From Tubulanus polymorphus (taxonomy: Eukaryota > Nemertea > Palaeonemertea > Tubulaniformes > Tubulanidae): a stretch of DNA of 64,000 nt. This document shows positions 1 to 14,400 of this stretch, one piece after another. The first letter of the stretch is position 1. Every line of letters starts with the position of its first letter. The stretch is from assembly GCF_964204645.1 (NCBI RefSeq), contig NC_134032.1, forward strand, positions 622,501 to 686,500, given 5' to 3'. The notes beneath the pieces were generated by a model. That model saw only the letters and a program-made list of their open reading frames with translations. It was not told the origin of the DNA and made no database searches. The position numbers and the translations under genes are program-made.

Positions 1-1078
1 GGTATGGATACCCTGATTTGTATATTGTCGGAGCCACCCATTTCTCCGGCTCCGGTCACTTGCCGCAGTCGGTTTTAGTAGTTACGCACACGCGATCGCT
101 GATTGGCCGACGCGTAAATATACGTCATTATAGTTAATAATAAACACCAGGAAACACCCTATGTCTAGAGAACTGTAAAAAATTGAACACATTTTCAGGG
201 TTTTGAGGTTTTATTTGGTGACAAGAACCAGATTAAGAACCACGCAGTGTAGAGGTAAGAACCTCATTTGGTTTCCATAAGGCCGCTAGCATCTAATCTG
301 CTCCGAGGAGTCTGGAGTTCTTCTAAATTGAGCTGAACTGCTAAAGAAGAAAGTTGAATTCTAATTTACTAAATAAATTAGTGTAGTTAGTGAAGTGAGT
401 GTACTTAAGTATTATTCAGGCTTCCTGTCGTTGTTGGTGGTAACCTTGATCCAATGAGCTTAGGCCTATAGGCATCAGTAACATCAATGGCTGTTTTTTA
501 TATGCGTGTGGTTTGTGAACATCCGTAAGCAAACCACAGTCAAGGCGCCTGCTCATCCTTTTATGACTTAGTCTGAATACCAGTCATTGTTACCGGTTCC
601 CTACAACGTCAGACGCCAAAGCAACAACTGATTTTCAAATCAAACCTTAGGCCTTATGCCTATAATAGGCCTATACACTAAGTAATAAAATGTCAGTGTA
701 TGCTGAGTAGGCCTAGGCTAAACTATCGCTGATGGATGAAAACAAAAACAACTTCAGTTGAATTACAAATTGTTGCTTGGATAAAAAACTGAATATTAAT
801 GAAAGTATGGATCAAAACGTCGCGCAGAGAACATTATATCCGACATATGGTAAATTATCGGAGTTATTGAATTGAGGTAGGCCTAGTGTTCAAATGTTAA
901 AGAGAGATATCCCTCAGGGTCCCTACGACTCCCTTGGAAACTCGTTCTAAACCAAAATGTTTTTCAAGGTACATGTACTGGATATTCTTGAATTTGAGCA
1001 AAATGTCTCGAAGTCCTTGAAAACTCGTTTAATTTTGAGAAATTGGCAATTCGATTTTGGAGTAGTCGACGGCAATAC

Positions 1079-1338
1079 AGGGTCCGATCTAAGGAATGAA
1101 AGCCACTTGCCCGGGGGGGGACAAGCATATCTGAAATTTCGCTTGCCCCCCTCCAAAAGCTACTTGCCCTACACAGGCAGTCCGATTGGTGGCGCTATCA
1201 TCCGTTGTATTGAGTGGGACAAAAGCTTTGTGACATAAAATTGCACTAGCCCGGGGGACAAGTGATAATGATAACCTACTTGCCCTGATGAGAATATACT
1301 TATCCCCGGCAATCAGACAAGTGCTTAGATCGCACCCT
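1079..1338 (+). repeat. MITE-like element, copy 1 of an inverted pair
   Basis: A ~260 bp element bounded by AGGGTCCGATCTAAG on the left and CTTAGATCGCACCCT on the right, which are near-perfect inverted repeats. It has no coding capacity for a transposase. The same sequence occurs in reverse orientation at 2205-2460. Short open frames inside it are accidental. Confidence 0.75.
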
Positions 1339-2204
1339 GCAATATTATGGAGATATTATGAAAGTGATGCAGTTTGAATTTTTTTCTCCTTGAAACGCCC
1401 TTGAATTCTGGAATGACTGATTTGTAGGAATCCCAAAAAGATCGATGTCAGACGCGAAAATAGATAGACATTAGCGGCTGGTTTGTACTTTCCCTAACCT
1501 ATAGTTTAGTTTTAAGACGTGGCCAGTGCCGTAAGGTTGCTTGTCCCATACCGGCCGGCAGGTAGCCCTAGATGCCGGCCGGCGACGCTGGTTTGTTAAA
1601 CTGAAAAGATAACAATGTGTTAGATTATAAATAGAGTTATCAGTACTGTTCGAGTCTCGTTATCGTAACGGTATCTCGATCCACAAACCGAGCGCGCGCT
1701 CGAGCCAGGGCACGAGTTATCTTATCTTCGAGATAAAATCATGTGACGCACTCAACATCAGTTATTATTGTATTGTATTGTTTGTAAATATTAGAGGTCG
1801 AACTTGTTCAAATCGAGCGATAAAATCACGACACCTGAAATTACCACCATATTTATCCCTCTTAGAATCTTAAGAATTACTATTCGTGACCTTGTGCGAG
1901 GACGCGGAGATTCTGTCATAGATTAATCCTATCGCGCAATAAAGGGACTGCGGCAGGCAAGGATCCTCCCCGGTGTCGCCAGACTTCAAGTTCTACATTT
2001 CGGTTAAATTCAAATCAACTTTTCTGATTGTTAGATTAATTTGCAGTGACAGCTTTACCATAGGCACTGTGAGCGAGAAAGTCTATCTTATCTGTTCACT
2101 CGTGATTAGGAAGGCTAAAAATCCCGGTTGGGATTTCATCGAAAATTAACAAATATTTTCACTACAAATAACCGAGTGTATTGTGAAGCGCCATCTGGTG
2201 TGTC

Positions 2205-2460
2205 AGGGTGCGATCTAAGCAGTTGTCCGATTGTCCGGGACAATTATATTCTCATCGGGGCAAGTAGGTTATCATTTATCACTTGTCCCCCGGGCTAGTG
2301 TAATTTTTTGTCACAAAACTTTTTTCCCACTCGATACAACGGATGATAGCGCCACCAATCGGACTGCCTGTGTAGGGCAAGTATTTTTTGGAGGGGGCAA
2401 GCAAAATTTCAGATATGCTTGCCCCCGGGCAAGTGGCTTCTATTCCTTAGATTGGACCCT
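2205..2460 (-). repeat. MITE-like element, copy 2 of an inverted pair
   Basis: Reverse-complement copy of the element at 1079-1338, starting AGGGTGCGATCTAAG and ending CTTAGATTGGACCCT. The two copies are separated by about 870 bp and could pair as a long stem. Small differences between them show independent ageing rather than a very recent duplication. Confidence 0.75.
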
Positions 2461-3608
2461 GTGTGGGCCGCCAGTACCTGATTTCCCAACTAGCCTTATT
2501 AGTGAAACGATGGCGATATTTTATTTAGAATACCTCGCGTTACGACCCGTCCGATTTCAGCCGCTCGACTGGCAACTTGCCATCCGGTGAAAATAAGCCG
2601 TTCGTTCATTTGTTTATTTGTGTATTATTTGTGGCATGAAATTTTCCGCGTGGTCACATGTGACCACCAGTGACTGAGTTTCGAGTGTGTGTGTGTTCTA
2701 TAAAAATCCGGTGACTCGAATGAGAAAAATTGAACTTCTGCCAAAAATTTCACTCAAATGTCAACATATGCAATTCATTTAATTCTGGATATTCATCCGA
2801 AATCAAGGTGACTTAGTTTCATTGTGAGCTGAATGTACAAAGAATGTATTACGAAACGTCATCGAGACAAACTCGCGATATTAATTTAAACAAACTGTTA
2901 TTGCTTTTTCCTCACTTTCGGGCGAATGTGAGGAAAGAAATGATTGATAAAATATGTTAAAATTGATGTAGTGGGTTTTCTCTTAAAGATATATTCATTA
3001 CCACAATGCGGAAATATGATTAATTTCGAAATTAATTATTCCCATAATTTCAACACAGCTTCTTTTCTTCATCGAGCAAAAATGAAGTTCTTTTTTTTTC
3101 AAATATTGAATCAGACATAGGAAGTGGATATTTTGCCTAGATTACTATAGTAAACATAATCATGCAAATCATTCAAATCATTTTAGGTAGGAGTTTAAAG
3201 AACGTCAGCATTATGGCATTTCAAAATAACAATTACAAGTGTGAATTTGGCATTTATTTTGTAACTAAACATATTTCATAAATCTTATTTCATTTCTGAT
3301 AGATCTTGATATTTGATCTTTGAGAGAATGTACGCTACACCGTTGATATATCAGGGCTACAGACTGGTTGCCGGTCAATTCAATCATTATCGATATATTC
3401 AAATCTAAAATAGATTATTCACTGATTTATACGCCGCACCGCGGTGTAGATGCACTGAAAGGGTTAAGCAATACGTCGTTTTTCAAGGGCAGGCGTTGAT
3501 AAACATTTTCAGTCGGTTTTCTCATCGATGTTCAATCCTGAGGATTTCGTCTTGGTTTCTAGGTTTTTAGGTACCGATTGTAGTCACAGGTGATGAAACC
3601 GCGCGACG

Positions 3609-6600
3609 ATGAATTACGTCGGTAAATTGCTGTCGAATTTCAAGGGTTTCTACAGCGAGATCAACTCGGCGACGTTAACCGGCGCGATCGACACGGTCGT
3701 CGTTGAACAGGATGACGGATCGTTCGTTTGTTCGCCGTTCCACGTCCGCTTCGGTAAAATGGGCGTGTTACGATCGCGCGAGAAGAGGGTAAGTCGAATT
3801 CCGCATTCCGAACGCGATTTTATAACGTTTTTGAAAACTATTAAATGTATATTAAAATATATATATATATATATATTTAAAATTATATTAAAAGCTATTG
3901 AAAATGCTATATTTTTTATTTTTTTTGGAAAGGATTGATTAGTTTTTGCCGAATAAATCCTATACAAATTTTTCATGTCATCGAAATTCAATACTTCAGT
4001 TATTAAACCTCGCCTAACTCTGGCAAACTGGAACCGGCAAAATCGGTCTTGAGTTGACGGTAACAAGTTAAATCCCCCCAAATTTGATTTTGTAGCAAAA
4101 TTCAGTGAAATGCTTCCAATTATTGAAAACTTAAAATCTTTCAAAAATTTCAAATTTTGTTTTTGAAAATATTCACCTTGGATAATCTGTGACTTAACGA
4201 AGCAACGCGCTCAAAGATGACATTATTCTGTAACCGTTAGCCAGCGAAATGATATAATAGTAGTTTTGAAGAGTTCTATGAAAAAATCTAGTTAAATAGT
4301 TATAGTAAAATATCTATGTACCCTAGATATAATATTGTAAATATTAATATCTGTTTTCATATAGGTTTTATACTTGAGTTTGATAGAAAACTGATTTTTG
4401 GGGGTTTATTACCTAGGGGGTAATTACCGGGGGGTAATTAACTACATTGGAATTGGGCCTTACAGGGTACTTATGATTCCTTGATTCCTTGAAAACTGCT
4501 TCTAAACCAAAAATGTTTTTAAATGTCCTTTCATTTGAGCAAAATTCCCGATGGCCTTTGAAGACTGCTTGAATTCTTCGAAGTAGACAGTTAGAAAATT
4601 GTTAGAAAAAGGTTTACTGTAACCTCATTGAGAGTTTGATTTTCCAAAAAAAGGTTAAATTGTCTTTAAATTGCTCATCGAAAATGAACTGATATTCCCT
4701 GGGTATATCCCAGTGTTGTATTAAGCGCCATCTGGTGTTGCCGGTATTCCATTCACTAGTATGACATCACTCGTAGCACGCCCTCTGGTGGCAGTTCGAT
4801 CGTTGAATTGATTTTTTTGCTATGCGATCGATTTCAGGTTGAGATTACAGTTAACGGCACTCCCGTCGATCTGCATATGAAACTAGGCGATTCCGGCGAG
4901 GCTTTTTTCGTACAGGAATGCGATGAACAATCTGAGGTAAGAGCCTACTGAGAAACCTACTGTACCTACTCCTACTGAGAACCTAGCGTACCTACTGAAA
5001 TAGGGGTCATTCATTTATTACGTACGCATTAGGGGAGGGGGAGAAGGATCAGTGCAGTTGCGTACTGTAATGCTTAATGTATATGAAAAAATGGCCGATT
5101 TTGCGTACAGAGGGGGAGGGGGGTTGAAAAATTTAAATTTTATGCGTACGTAATAAATGAATGATCCCATAGCATTTCGATAATTCTATGATTTCATTTA
5201 TTACTATTGTTAAGCGCTATGATTATCTTGTAAACAAATTATTATTATTATATTATATTATTATTATCATAATTATTATTATTATTATTATTATGAATGT
5301 ACTGAACCTACTGAACCTACCATACCTACTGCAATCTATAATATTCCGTAGGTTTTTCTTGATTTGTTTCTTTAAAATCCCGGCTAAATTGAGGAATCCA
5401 AGCCTCTTGAATTCTCTGAGAAATTTTTGCTGAGTTTAAAAGTCGACCCGGCCAGTCGTCTATCTGTACATTAATTTAAAAAAGAAAATTATAATCAACC
5501 TAACCTTACAATAACAACAATGGGCCTAGTTATAGAAATGAACTGATTACAAATTTCATTGCTGATTACAAAATGACCCGGCCGATTAGGCGAAACAAGG
5601 TATCATTTATTAATCTAAACCTAAAGGCCTAATATTTTGAGAATCCTTCGATATAATGAAAGATAGATTCAGTCTAACTGTTGTACGTTCATCCCTCAGA
5701 GTTGGTCATTTTATCACCAATTTCGTGTGGTCAACACTATCAAAGTTTGGAAACCTTTCAAATCAATTGACTTCAGGTTCATGATATGATGATAGGCCTT
5801 CTAAGAAATGTGTGCTTAGAATAGTGCGTTACGGCCTGATGCTTGTTTAGACTATAAATGTCTGTCTAGGTTAAACAGGTTTTTTAATTTAGATTCTGTC
5901 GGTTTTGGTATAAAAATTTGTACGTAATATTCCACCTACAACTAACACTAAAATATTATAACGATTTACAAGCTGTGACAACAACGCACAAAATAATTCA
6001 ACCTCCCACGAATAATGAATTTAGTCGGTTTTAAATATTCATTCGCGCGTATAAACCGTGTTTAACGTTTAAAAACATGTGTCACTCGTTCTCTGTCGGC
6101 AGGGATTTCATGAGTGTTTAACCCATCAGTTCTCAATCCACCCTGACTATTACTCCTCAAGCCGCCCGTATCCACCCTCACTATTACTCCTCAATCCACC
6201 TGTATCCACCCTGACTATTACTCCTCAATCCACCTGTATCCACCCTGACTATTACTCCTCAATCCACCTGTATCCACCCTGACTATTACTCCTCAATCCA
6301 CCTGTATCCACCCTGACTATTACTCCTCAAGCCGCCCGTATCCACCCTCACTATTACTCCTCAATCCACCTGTATCCACCCTCACTATTACTCCTCAATC
6401 CACCCTGACTATTACTCCTCAATCCACTTGTATCCACCCTGACTATTACTCCTCAATCCACTTGTATCCACCCTGACTATTACTCCTCAATCCACCTGTA
6501 TCCACCCTGACTATTACTCCTCAATCCACCTGTATCCACCCTGACGATTACTCCTCAATCCACTTGTATCCACCCTGACTATTACTCCTCAATCCACCTG

Positions 6601-8431
6601 TATCCACCCTCACTATTACTCCTCAATCCACCTGTATCCACCCTGACTATTACTCCTCAATCCACCTGTATCCACCCTGACTATTACTCCTCAAGCCGCC
6701 CGTATCCACCCTGACTATTACTCCTCAATCCACCTGTATCCACCCTGACTATTACTCCTCAATCCACTTGTATCCACCCTGACTATTACTCCTCAAGCCG
6801 CCCGTATCCACCCTGACTATTACTCCTCAATCCACCTGTATCCACCCTCACTATTACTCCTCAATCCACCTGTATCCACCCTGACTATTACTCCTCAAGC
6901 CGCCCGTATCCACCCTGACTATTACTCCTCAATCCACCTGTATCCACCCTGACTATTACTCATCAATCCACCTGTATCCACCCTGACTATTACTCCTCAA
7001 TCCACCTGTATCCACCCTGACTATTACTCCTCAATCCACTTGTATCCACCCTGACTATTACTCCTCAAGCCGCCCGTATCCACCCTGACTATTACTCCTC
7101 AAGCTGCCCGTATCCACCCTGACTGTTACTCCTCAATCCACCTGTATCCACCCTGACTATTACTCCTCAATCAGTGCTAATCAATACCCGTATAGTGCTG
7201 GAGATAATTTGAAAATTTTGAATAATTCCACCCTAGTGTGTTTAATAAAGGGAATACCGCTATAGTGCGTTGTTAGTTACTAATATTTCACCATGTTTGA
7301 AAGGTGCTGCCATCTTTCAAGAGAGATTATTACTAATTACATCAATACACCGCAGTGTGATGTACTAGGAAAATACATCACTGATTAATACACCGCACTG
7401 TCGTGTAGACGTACTGAAAGGGTTAACACTATTCACTTCTCTACAATTTATCGAGTTAACCCTGCCCTTCTGACTAAATGCTAACTGCTGCTCAAAACCT
7501 TATTCAATTGCGCCCAATTTTCTATTTCCAGTTTCCTGATAACCTGGCGACGTCTCCCCTACCGTCGGTGGAGGAACTCATGCAACAAGGCATCGCTGAT
7601 TTACACAAACAATCGAACCGTCGTGAAGCGAGAGATCGGGCGAGCACGTCGGGCACCGATCACACCACCGGGTCGAGTAACATCGATAACGAGTCTGATT
7701 TCTATTTACCTCCGCCGGTAATAGAGGGCGCCGGCGTTCGCGAACGCACCGAATCGGAGCGAAGCAGCACGTCGACGTTGCCGTCGCGTAAGAACTCGGA
7801 CACGCCGCCGGTCGCCGCGGACGCGTCGTCGACGACCAGGCGCACGCGGACGGAATCAGAGCGAGTCGGAGCCAACGAGATCGGTGCGGCGAGTTTAAAA
7901 CGGTCGTACTCGACGCCCGAGTTGAACGACGCGTCGTTTAAACCGATCGAGACGGAGGAGTCGTACAGCGGTCGCGACGGCTCGGCCGTGCTCGTCTCGA
8001 AACCGCTGGCCATCTCGCCGAAACATATCCCGCTGACGTCGTCGTCGGACTGCGGCGTCGCGCGGCGCGAGACCACGACGAACGAAGACGACGCCGCCGC
8101 CACTAAGAAGAAGAAAAAGAAGAAAGGCAGCTTGAAGAAGAGGCATAAAGCGCGTCAGAATTCGAGCGCGACCGATTCCAGTTCGGCGGCGAGCCACGTC
8201 GTGAATACGGCCACCGACGCCGAAATCATATTCAACATGGACGACGACGAAGACGGCAGTTCGGACGCAGCGGCGGCCGCGGCGGTTAATGCTATACCGC
8301 GTACGACCAGTCTACCGATCATCGAAGAGAATCGTATGGAAATGACGAACGACTGGGCGCGGACTCAGTTCGCGGCGCAGTTTCATCCGTTCTCGGACGG
8401 AGATATCACTCCTATTGTCAGGTATTTATTA

Positions 8432-8464
<33 letters not shown>

Positions 8465-11400
8465 GATAGACCACTGAAAATTTTCCTTTAATTGTTAGCT
8501 TCCACGAGGAGTATTCTGTGGAGTCAATTTGAGTCATTTTTTGTTTCAGTCCGGTCGGGTCAAGGCCGCCGTCGCCGAAATCCGACACGGAGGTCGAGTG
8601 TAAGAAGATAGAATCGGATCCGTCTGGTCAGGAGCAAGACGACGTGAAGTGGATGTGGGGCGAACTTCCCGAAATAGACCGCAACAACAAAACAAAAGAA
8701 TCGGCGACAGAAATGAAAAAAACAGGTGCGAGTTATACCATCTCCTCGCTTGCCAGGGGTCGGGTATCACTTCCTGAACAGGTTTGCGCCCCCTTGCCTC
8801 ACGACGTGTGATTTCATTTCTGGCTACTTGCGAAATACTTCCTTGTTTGGTAAGACGTTTGCTGATTGGTCCATTTCACGGGAAAACCAACATAAGCCTG
8901 ATTTTGTTTGTTACAAGCGCTGTGATTGGTTACGTCCGGATTCTGGTCGGCTAGTAACGACTGCAACGACTCGTGAGGTCAAGGGGTTCGGGGAACAGCT
9001 TCAGCGTATCGGGTTCGAATCCCTTGTTGATGGAGTTATGCCCGCAGATAAACTTGAAGTAGGATATCTAGATCGATGATTATCCATTTCAGAGGTGGAA
9101 AACGCCGGAGGTTTGTTTCATTTCATGCGCAAAACTAAGAAACTACGACATCAACCGGAACAGGAGGGAATTTATTTAGAAGATCTGAAACTTGATGAGA
9201 TGGACCCTGAAGTCGCTGCACTTTATCTATACAACCCAAAGAGGTATTTATTGTTTATTTTATTTATTATTTTTTTAGTTAAATTTAAAACCGACTGAAC
9301 TAGCGACACCTGCTGGTAGCCACAGAAGCTGTAGTTGGTGTCCTACTGCACACTAGCGACACGTGGTGGATCCTCACTTGCCACAAGTGGAATCCTCTAT
9401 AAACTGACCGGATAAATGTCTGTTTGTATTTCAGCTCAGTCGTGTCTCACCCTCAACACGTGGATGAAGACAATGAATCGGGCCGCGGCGCGTCCTTGCC
9501 GCAGTCACCCGTATCAGTAGAGGGCACCACTAGTATCGAACTGTCTCACAAATCATCACTTGAAGATAGCGGGTGAGTAATCACTGTCAGTGCTGGAGAT
9601 AATTTGAAAATTTGAAAAAATTCCACCCTAGTGTGTCGAATAACGGGAATAGCACTATAGTGCGTCTACACCGCGGTGCAGTGTATCATTAGTTACTAGT
9701 ATTTCACTATGTTTGACAGGTGCTGCCATTTTTCAAGAGAGATAATTACTAATTACATCAATTCACCGCAGTGCGGTGTACTTGCAAAATCTATCACCGA
9801 TTTATACACCGCACTGCGGTGTAGACGCACTGAAAGGGTTAATTGAGAGAAATAGACGATTAGAAATGTTTTTCTAGTTTGCAGTTGTACATAAGTATAC
9901 AGTGTACTAGCAAAATCTATCACCGATTTATACACCGCACTGCGGTGTAGACGCACTGAAAGGGTTAAATGCCTTGAAATCATGCAATTATATCAGCGTG
10001 CGTAACATTTATCACATTCAATATTTCTGTCGTTTCTAGTGAACATTTGTCGGATATGAAGATGTCTATATGCGGCGGACTCAAGGAACACGAAGGTGAA
10101 TTCCCCAGCGAACGGTTCATGCAAGGTTTAATTACGTACGACGATTTCTGTCAGAACCCGGGCATCTTAACGAACCCGGACCTCGTCATTAAACTCGCTG
10201 ACAAGTAAGTGTTTCTGTACGGTAAATAAGATAAGAACCCTACTGCGTACAAATTAAAAGAATTTTAAAATCGAGAATTTATTTATGGTGAGATCGAAGC
10301 GTTGTGTCATTAAGATTTCTGAATAAACAAATTCTCGATTTTAACCTAGTGGGTTTTCATCTTATTTTTCCGCTCTTCACGTTTCGAGTCTGGTTATTGT
10401 ACTGTTTCTGTACGGTATTCCTAGGCGTCTTACGAGAGAGTTCTGTAAGATAGTCAAAATTAGTTTTAAGGCTCTTCGTTTTTCAAAGCCGCCACAATTT
10501 CAGCGGTGAAGCATCGAAAACAGGCGATTTCTGTCAAACAAGGGCACAACTTTGTCCTACGAAGTTCGGGCAATGTTTAAGCGGACTCACAGAATGAACT
10601 TAATTAATTTGCCTAAAGTATTTAGTAAAGACCTCTCGGGGATCTAGCCCCTGGATATTTTTGTGCGTGATAGGAATTGTATTTACTCGACAATTAGGTT
10701 CAACGTTAGAAATACATTCCCAAGAAATACACTAGTCTCTTAGTCGTGTGTTAAATCGTTTTTTTGTATATATTTTGCAGGTATTACAACTGGCAAGTCG
10801 CTGGTCCTATCGTAATGTCTGTTCTAGCGTTCCAAAAACCGCTTCCGGAGGTTCGTATTTTTTTGGCAATTATAGATGATCATTCATTCTCGGCTTCTTG
10901 CATAGAATTCAACTACTTCAATTTGTCTAGTTATTTTTGATGAATAATGATAGCAGTAGTAAAAGTATCTTGATGGTTTACAAACTTTGAAGAACTGCAT
11001 TTGGAAAACGCACTTCTTCGCGCGTTGCTGTGTCGAATTAACGGGTGTTCGTGATTTCTGCCTTTAGAAAAATCAACTGAAAAAGCCTGGGTCCTGAAAC
11101 TGCCCCTTAGGGGAAATATCCGTAAATGATGCAATTTCTGAGAGGATCAGTTTGCGGCAGGTTTTAAAATGATTTCTGTCTCGGCGTCAAAGGGGGGCAT
11201 CCTCTATGATGACGAGGCAGGATTCTAGACCCCAGAAAAATACCCCGTCGATATAGATCCGTCTGTGAGTCCTTGTACACGCGTGCTGTTGTGATTGGGC
11301 GATAAAGGCTGATATTAACTTTCTCTACTCCAGTTGATGCTTGATAAATTAAATGTCTGTTATTTGCTTGCGTTTCAGCACATAATCAACGATCTTCTGA

Positions 11401-14400
11401 AACAGCACATGCCGAAAAAAGAGAAGCCGAGAAGAGGAGTGTCGTCGTGGTTTTATTGGCGTCGTGCCAGCACCGACGACGTCGTTCAACACGCGCCGAT
11501 CAAAGAGAAAGATTCGTCGGGGCCGAGTCCGATATTGAGTCCGATATCGAGTCCGTCGAGTTCGAACCAGGGCAGTCCACAACGGCTGAAACCTCATCGC
11601 GCGTTAAGGTATGGTTAGTCTATTCATTTTCAGGGAAGGGAAACATTTAACTCATTGCTGACTTATTAACCCTTTCAGTGCTGACTTATCAATACCCTAT
11701 AGTGCTGGAGATAATTTGAAAATTCTGAAAAATTCCACCCTTGTGTGTTGCATAACGGGAATACCACTATAGTGCGTCTACACCGCAGTGCAGTGTATCA
11801 TGAGTTACTGATATGTATCACTATGTTTGACCGGTGCTGCCATCTTTCAATAGATATAAATATTGATTACTAATTATATCAATACACCGCAGTGCGGTGT
11901 ACTAGCAAAATCCATCACCGATTTTATACACCGCACTGCGGTGTAGATGCACTGAAAGTGTTAATATGAACGTTAAAAGAATTGAGTGCTGGGGCCAGTC
12001 GCACAGTCGTGACTTAAGTCCAAAAGTTGTCTTAAATCTGTTCTTAAGTTGTTAGATTGGCTTTAGAACTAAGTTGGTCTTGGACTGGTCTTAAGTCTAT
12101 GCCATAACTATGCAACCGGCCCACGGTTACTAATATTTCACCGTGTCTGACACACGGGCGCTGCCAAGAGATTACAACTAATTACTAACGTTTAACGAAT
12201 TGTCGTTTTAATTGTAGACAAGTGAAAGAAGATGACGAATCGACGTCGAGCGAGGCCGAAACCGACGCTTCCGAAATTATCATCACCTCACCGGCTTCAA
12301 ATCAAACCAAGTCGCTTTACAGAAAGTCCGTTCGCTTGACGTCTGATCAACTGGTAAGACTTCATCCAATACTTATATAACCTTAGTGTTTCGCTGAATG
12401 CCCCGATCACCTGATTTAAAACACGGACATCTGATGATATTTGGTTAGTTGTCGTACGGGCATGGACATATAGATTTTAAATGGCGCGACTTAATTCCAT
12501 TGCGAATCAATTGAACAGTTTGAAGTTCTGGGCCAAAGGAAATCACCCGTGTCTCTACTCTAGTGTCTCTCGGAATCGGATGTGCCTTCGAAATGTTTAA
12601 AAAGAAATATTCAGTAAATCGACCTTGTAGTTATTTTGAATATTTTGTCTCTTGTAGAAAAAGTTGAATTTAAACGAAGGAATGAATGAAGTGACGTTTT
12701 CAGTGACGACCGCTCTGCAGGGAACGACGCGATGTTCGGCTTACATCTTCCGATGGAGATTCGACGATCGCGTCATTATTTCCGACATCGACGGAACGAT
12801 TACGAAGTGAGCGTCTAATTATCGCATGGGATATATCAGGGTGGAGCCAGTGACCTGGGAAACTCGACAAATCAGAAAAATCTTGAAAAAAAGTCAGGGA
12901 AAACTGCAGGGAATTAGACAAATTTTATTAGGGGCCGGTTTAATAGACTCGTATTAACTGGTATCATGACAATTGTCCCTGGACAACTGTTCCCAGACAA
13001 TTGGTTCTAGAATCGTATTAACTTCAACCTGGGGGTTAACTTGACTGATAATGAATTGAGTTAACCCCCGGGTATAAGTAATTGATACCAGTCTATAAAA
13101 CTGGCCCCATACCTCGGGGAATTTTGTGTAATAACATGGAGAAATGTGAGAAAACTCAGGGGATTTGTAAATGGGTGGAAAGTGGCCAGTCTCCTTATAA
13201 ACCTTAAACATTAATGAGAGTTTATCAGGAGACAGGATTAGTCTAATTTCTGATGTAAGAATCTTAAAATCGGGATGAAAAGTAATTAAACATGAATAAG
13301 ATATCGATTCAGCGTCTAACGCCATCTGGTGGGATAGCCTCAGGGCGCTGACGTCCTACGTTTATTTTACAGGTCGGACGTTCTCGGACAGATTTTGCCG
13401 ATGGTCGGTAAGGATTGGTCGCAGGGCGGAGTCGCGCATTTGTACACGCGTATCCACGGAAACGGATATAAATTTCTGTATTTGTCGGCGCGAGCAATCG
13501 GCCAGTCGACGATCACGCGCGATTACCTGCGTAGTATACGACAAGGGGAACTTAGTCTACCTCTCGGACCTTTACTGCTGTCTCCTAGCTCCCTTATTAG
13601 TGCATTCCACAAGTACGTATAACCTGTTCATCCCTATCAGGACAATTCCCCCCCCCCCCCGGACAATTGCCCTCCAGACAATTCCCCCCATACATTTGCC
13701 CCCCAGACAATTGCCCTCCCCCCCCCCACCTGAAGTAAATCCTTTTAAATCTGGATTAACACCACCTAAATACATATATCAATAAATTTATCTGAATTAG
13801 TTTTAGTGTTACTTTAGCAGATCAAAACCTTTAAAATTCATCCTCAAGTAATTACAATCCACATAATAAATCAAAAGAAACTTACCGGTAGTTAGTCCAC
13901 TTATTAGCGACTGATTTACTGGAATGAGTTTTAGTGTTTAACAAAGTATTTAGCTAAAGTTAGTTAGCTAGTCTATTTAGTTAGTTCTAAGTTAGTTAGT
14001 CTAATTTATCAGAAGTAGTATCTGTTCTACTTCAGGTTAAAATTCGGGCGGGGGGCAATTGTCCGGGGGGGAATTGTCCTAGAATCTCTGTCCATGAGTC
14101 GACCGGCACTGCTACTGCGGCAAGTGAGGGTCAACCGGGTGTCACTAGCAGATTCTAGCAATTTCTTCTAAATTTCAATTTAACTCAAAGTCAACCTTTC
14201 CGATGAAATCTATCTACAGTAGTAACTACTATAGATAGAAAATCTAATAACTACTAGTTTTTAGATATTCTGTGCTTTGATTTCTTCTTAAATTTCACGT
14301 TCAAAACTGCGTAAAAGGTTAAGTTAGATGTGGGTGTGTTTATATGCAGCAAGCGTGTTAAAAAACTGGAAAATGTTTGCGTGATTTAAGAAAAAAAATT

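Larger units (their letters stand above)
1..3608. other. Non-coding region upstream of lipin
   Basis: No coding exon could be supported on either strand. The stretch is AT-rich. It contains two oppositely oriented copies of a terminal-inverted-repeat element (listed separately), a dispersed motif of the type GCGCCATCTGGTG near 2189, and near 3300-3470 a worn copy of the TTAACCCTTTCAGTGC element. The lipin promoter and any non-coding first exon must lie in or left of this region, but no TATA box or initiator could be assigned. Confidence 0.6.
4937..7531. other. Lipin intron 2, repeat-filled
   Basis: This long intron holds a MITE (5003-5168), a short ATT microsatellite around 5240-5294, one end of the GATACCTTGTTTC element near 5570-5610, the 34-bp minisatellite and, just before exon 3, a TTAACCCTTTCAGTGC-family copy. 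No further exon is needed: exons 2 and 3 join in frame and reproduce the lipin N-LIP order. Confidence 0.8.

Noticed and set aside
6079-6282. Open frame of 67 codons rich in Pro/Ser
   Set aside because: It is created by the 34-bp minisatellite and is not conserved beyond it.
6128-7173. Regular ~34-bp repeats that could look like a CRISPR array
   Set aside because: The units follow head to tail without unique spacers, lie in an animal gene intron and have no cas genes; it is a minisatellite.
7702-8197. Two long minus-strand open frames opposite lipin exon 3
   Set aside because: Shadow frames of a GC-rich, low-complexity coding exon; lipin on the plus strand explains the region.
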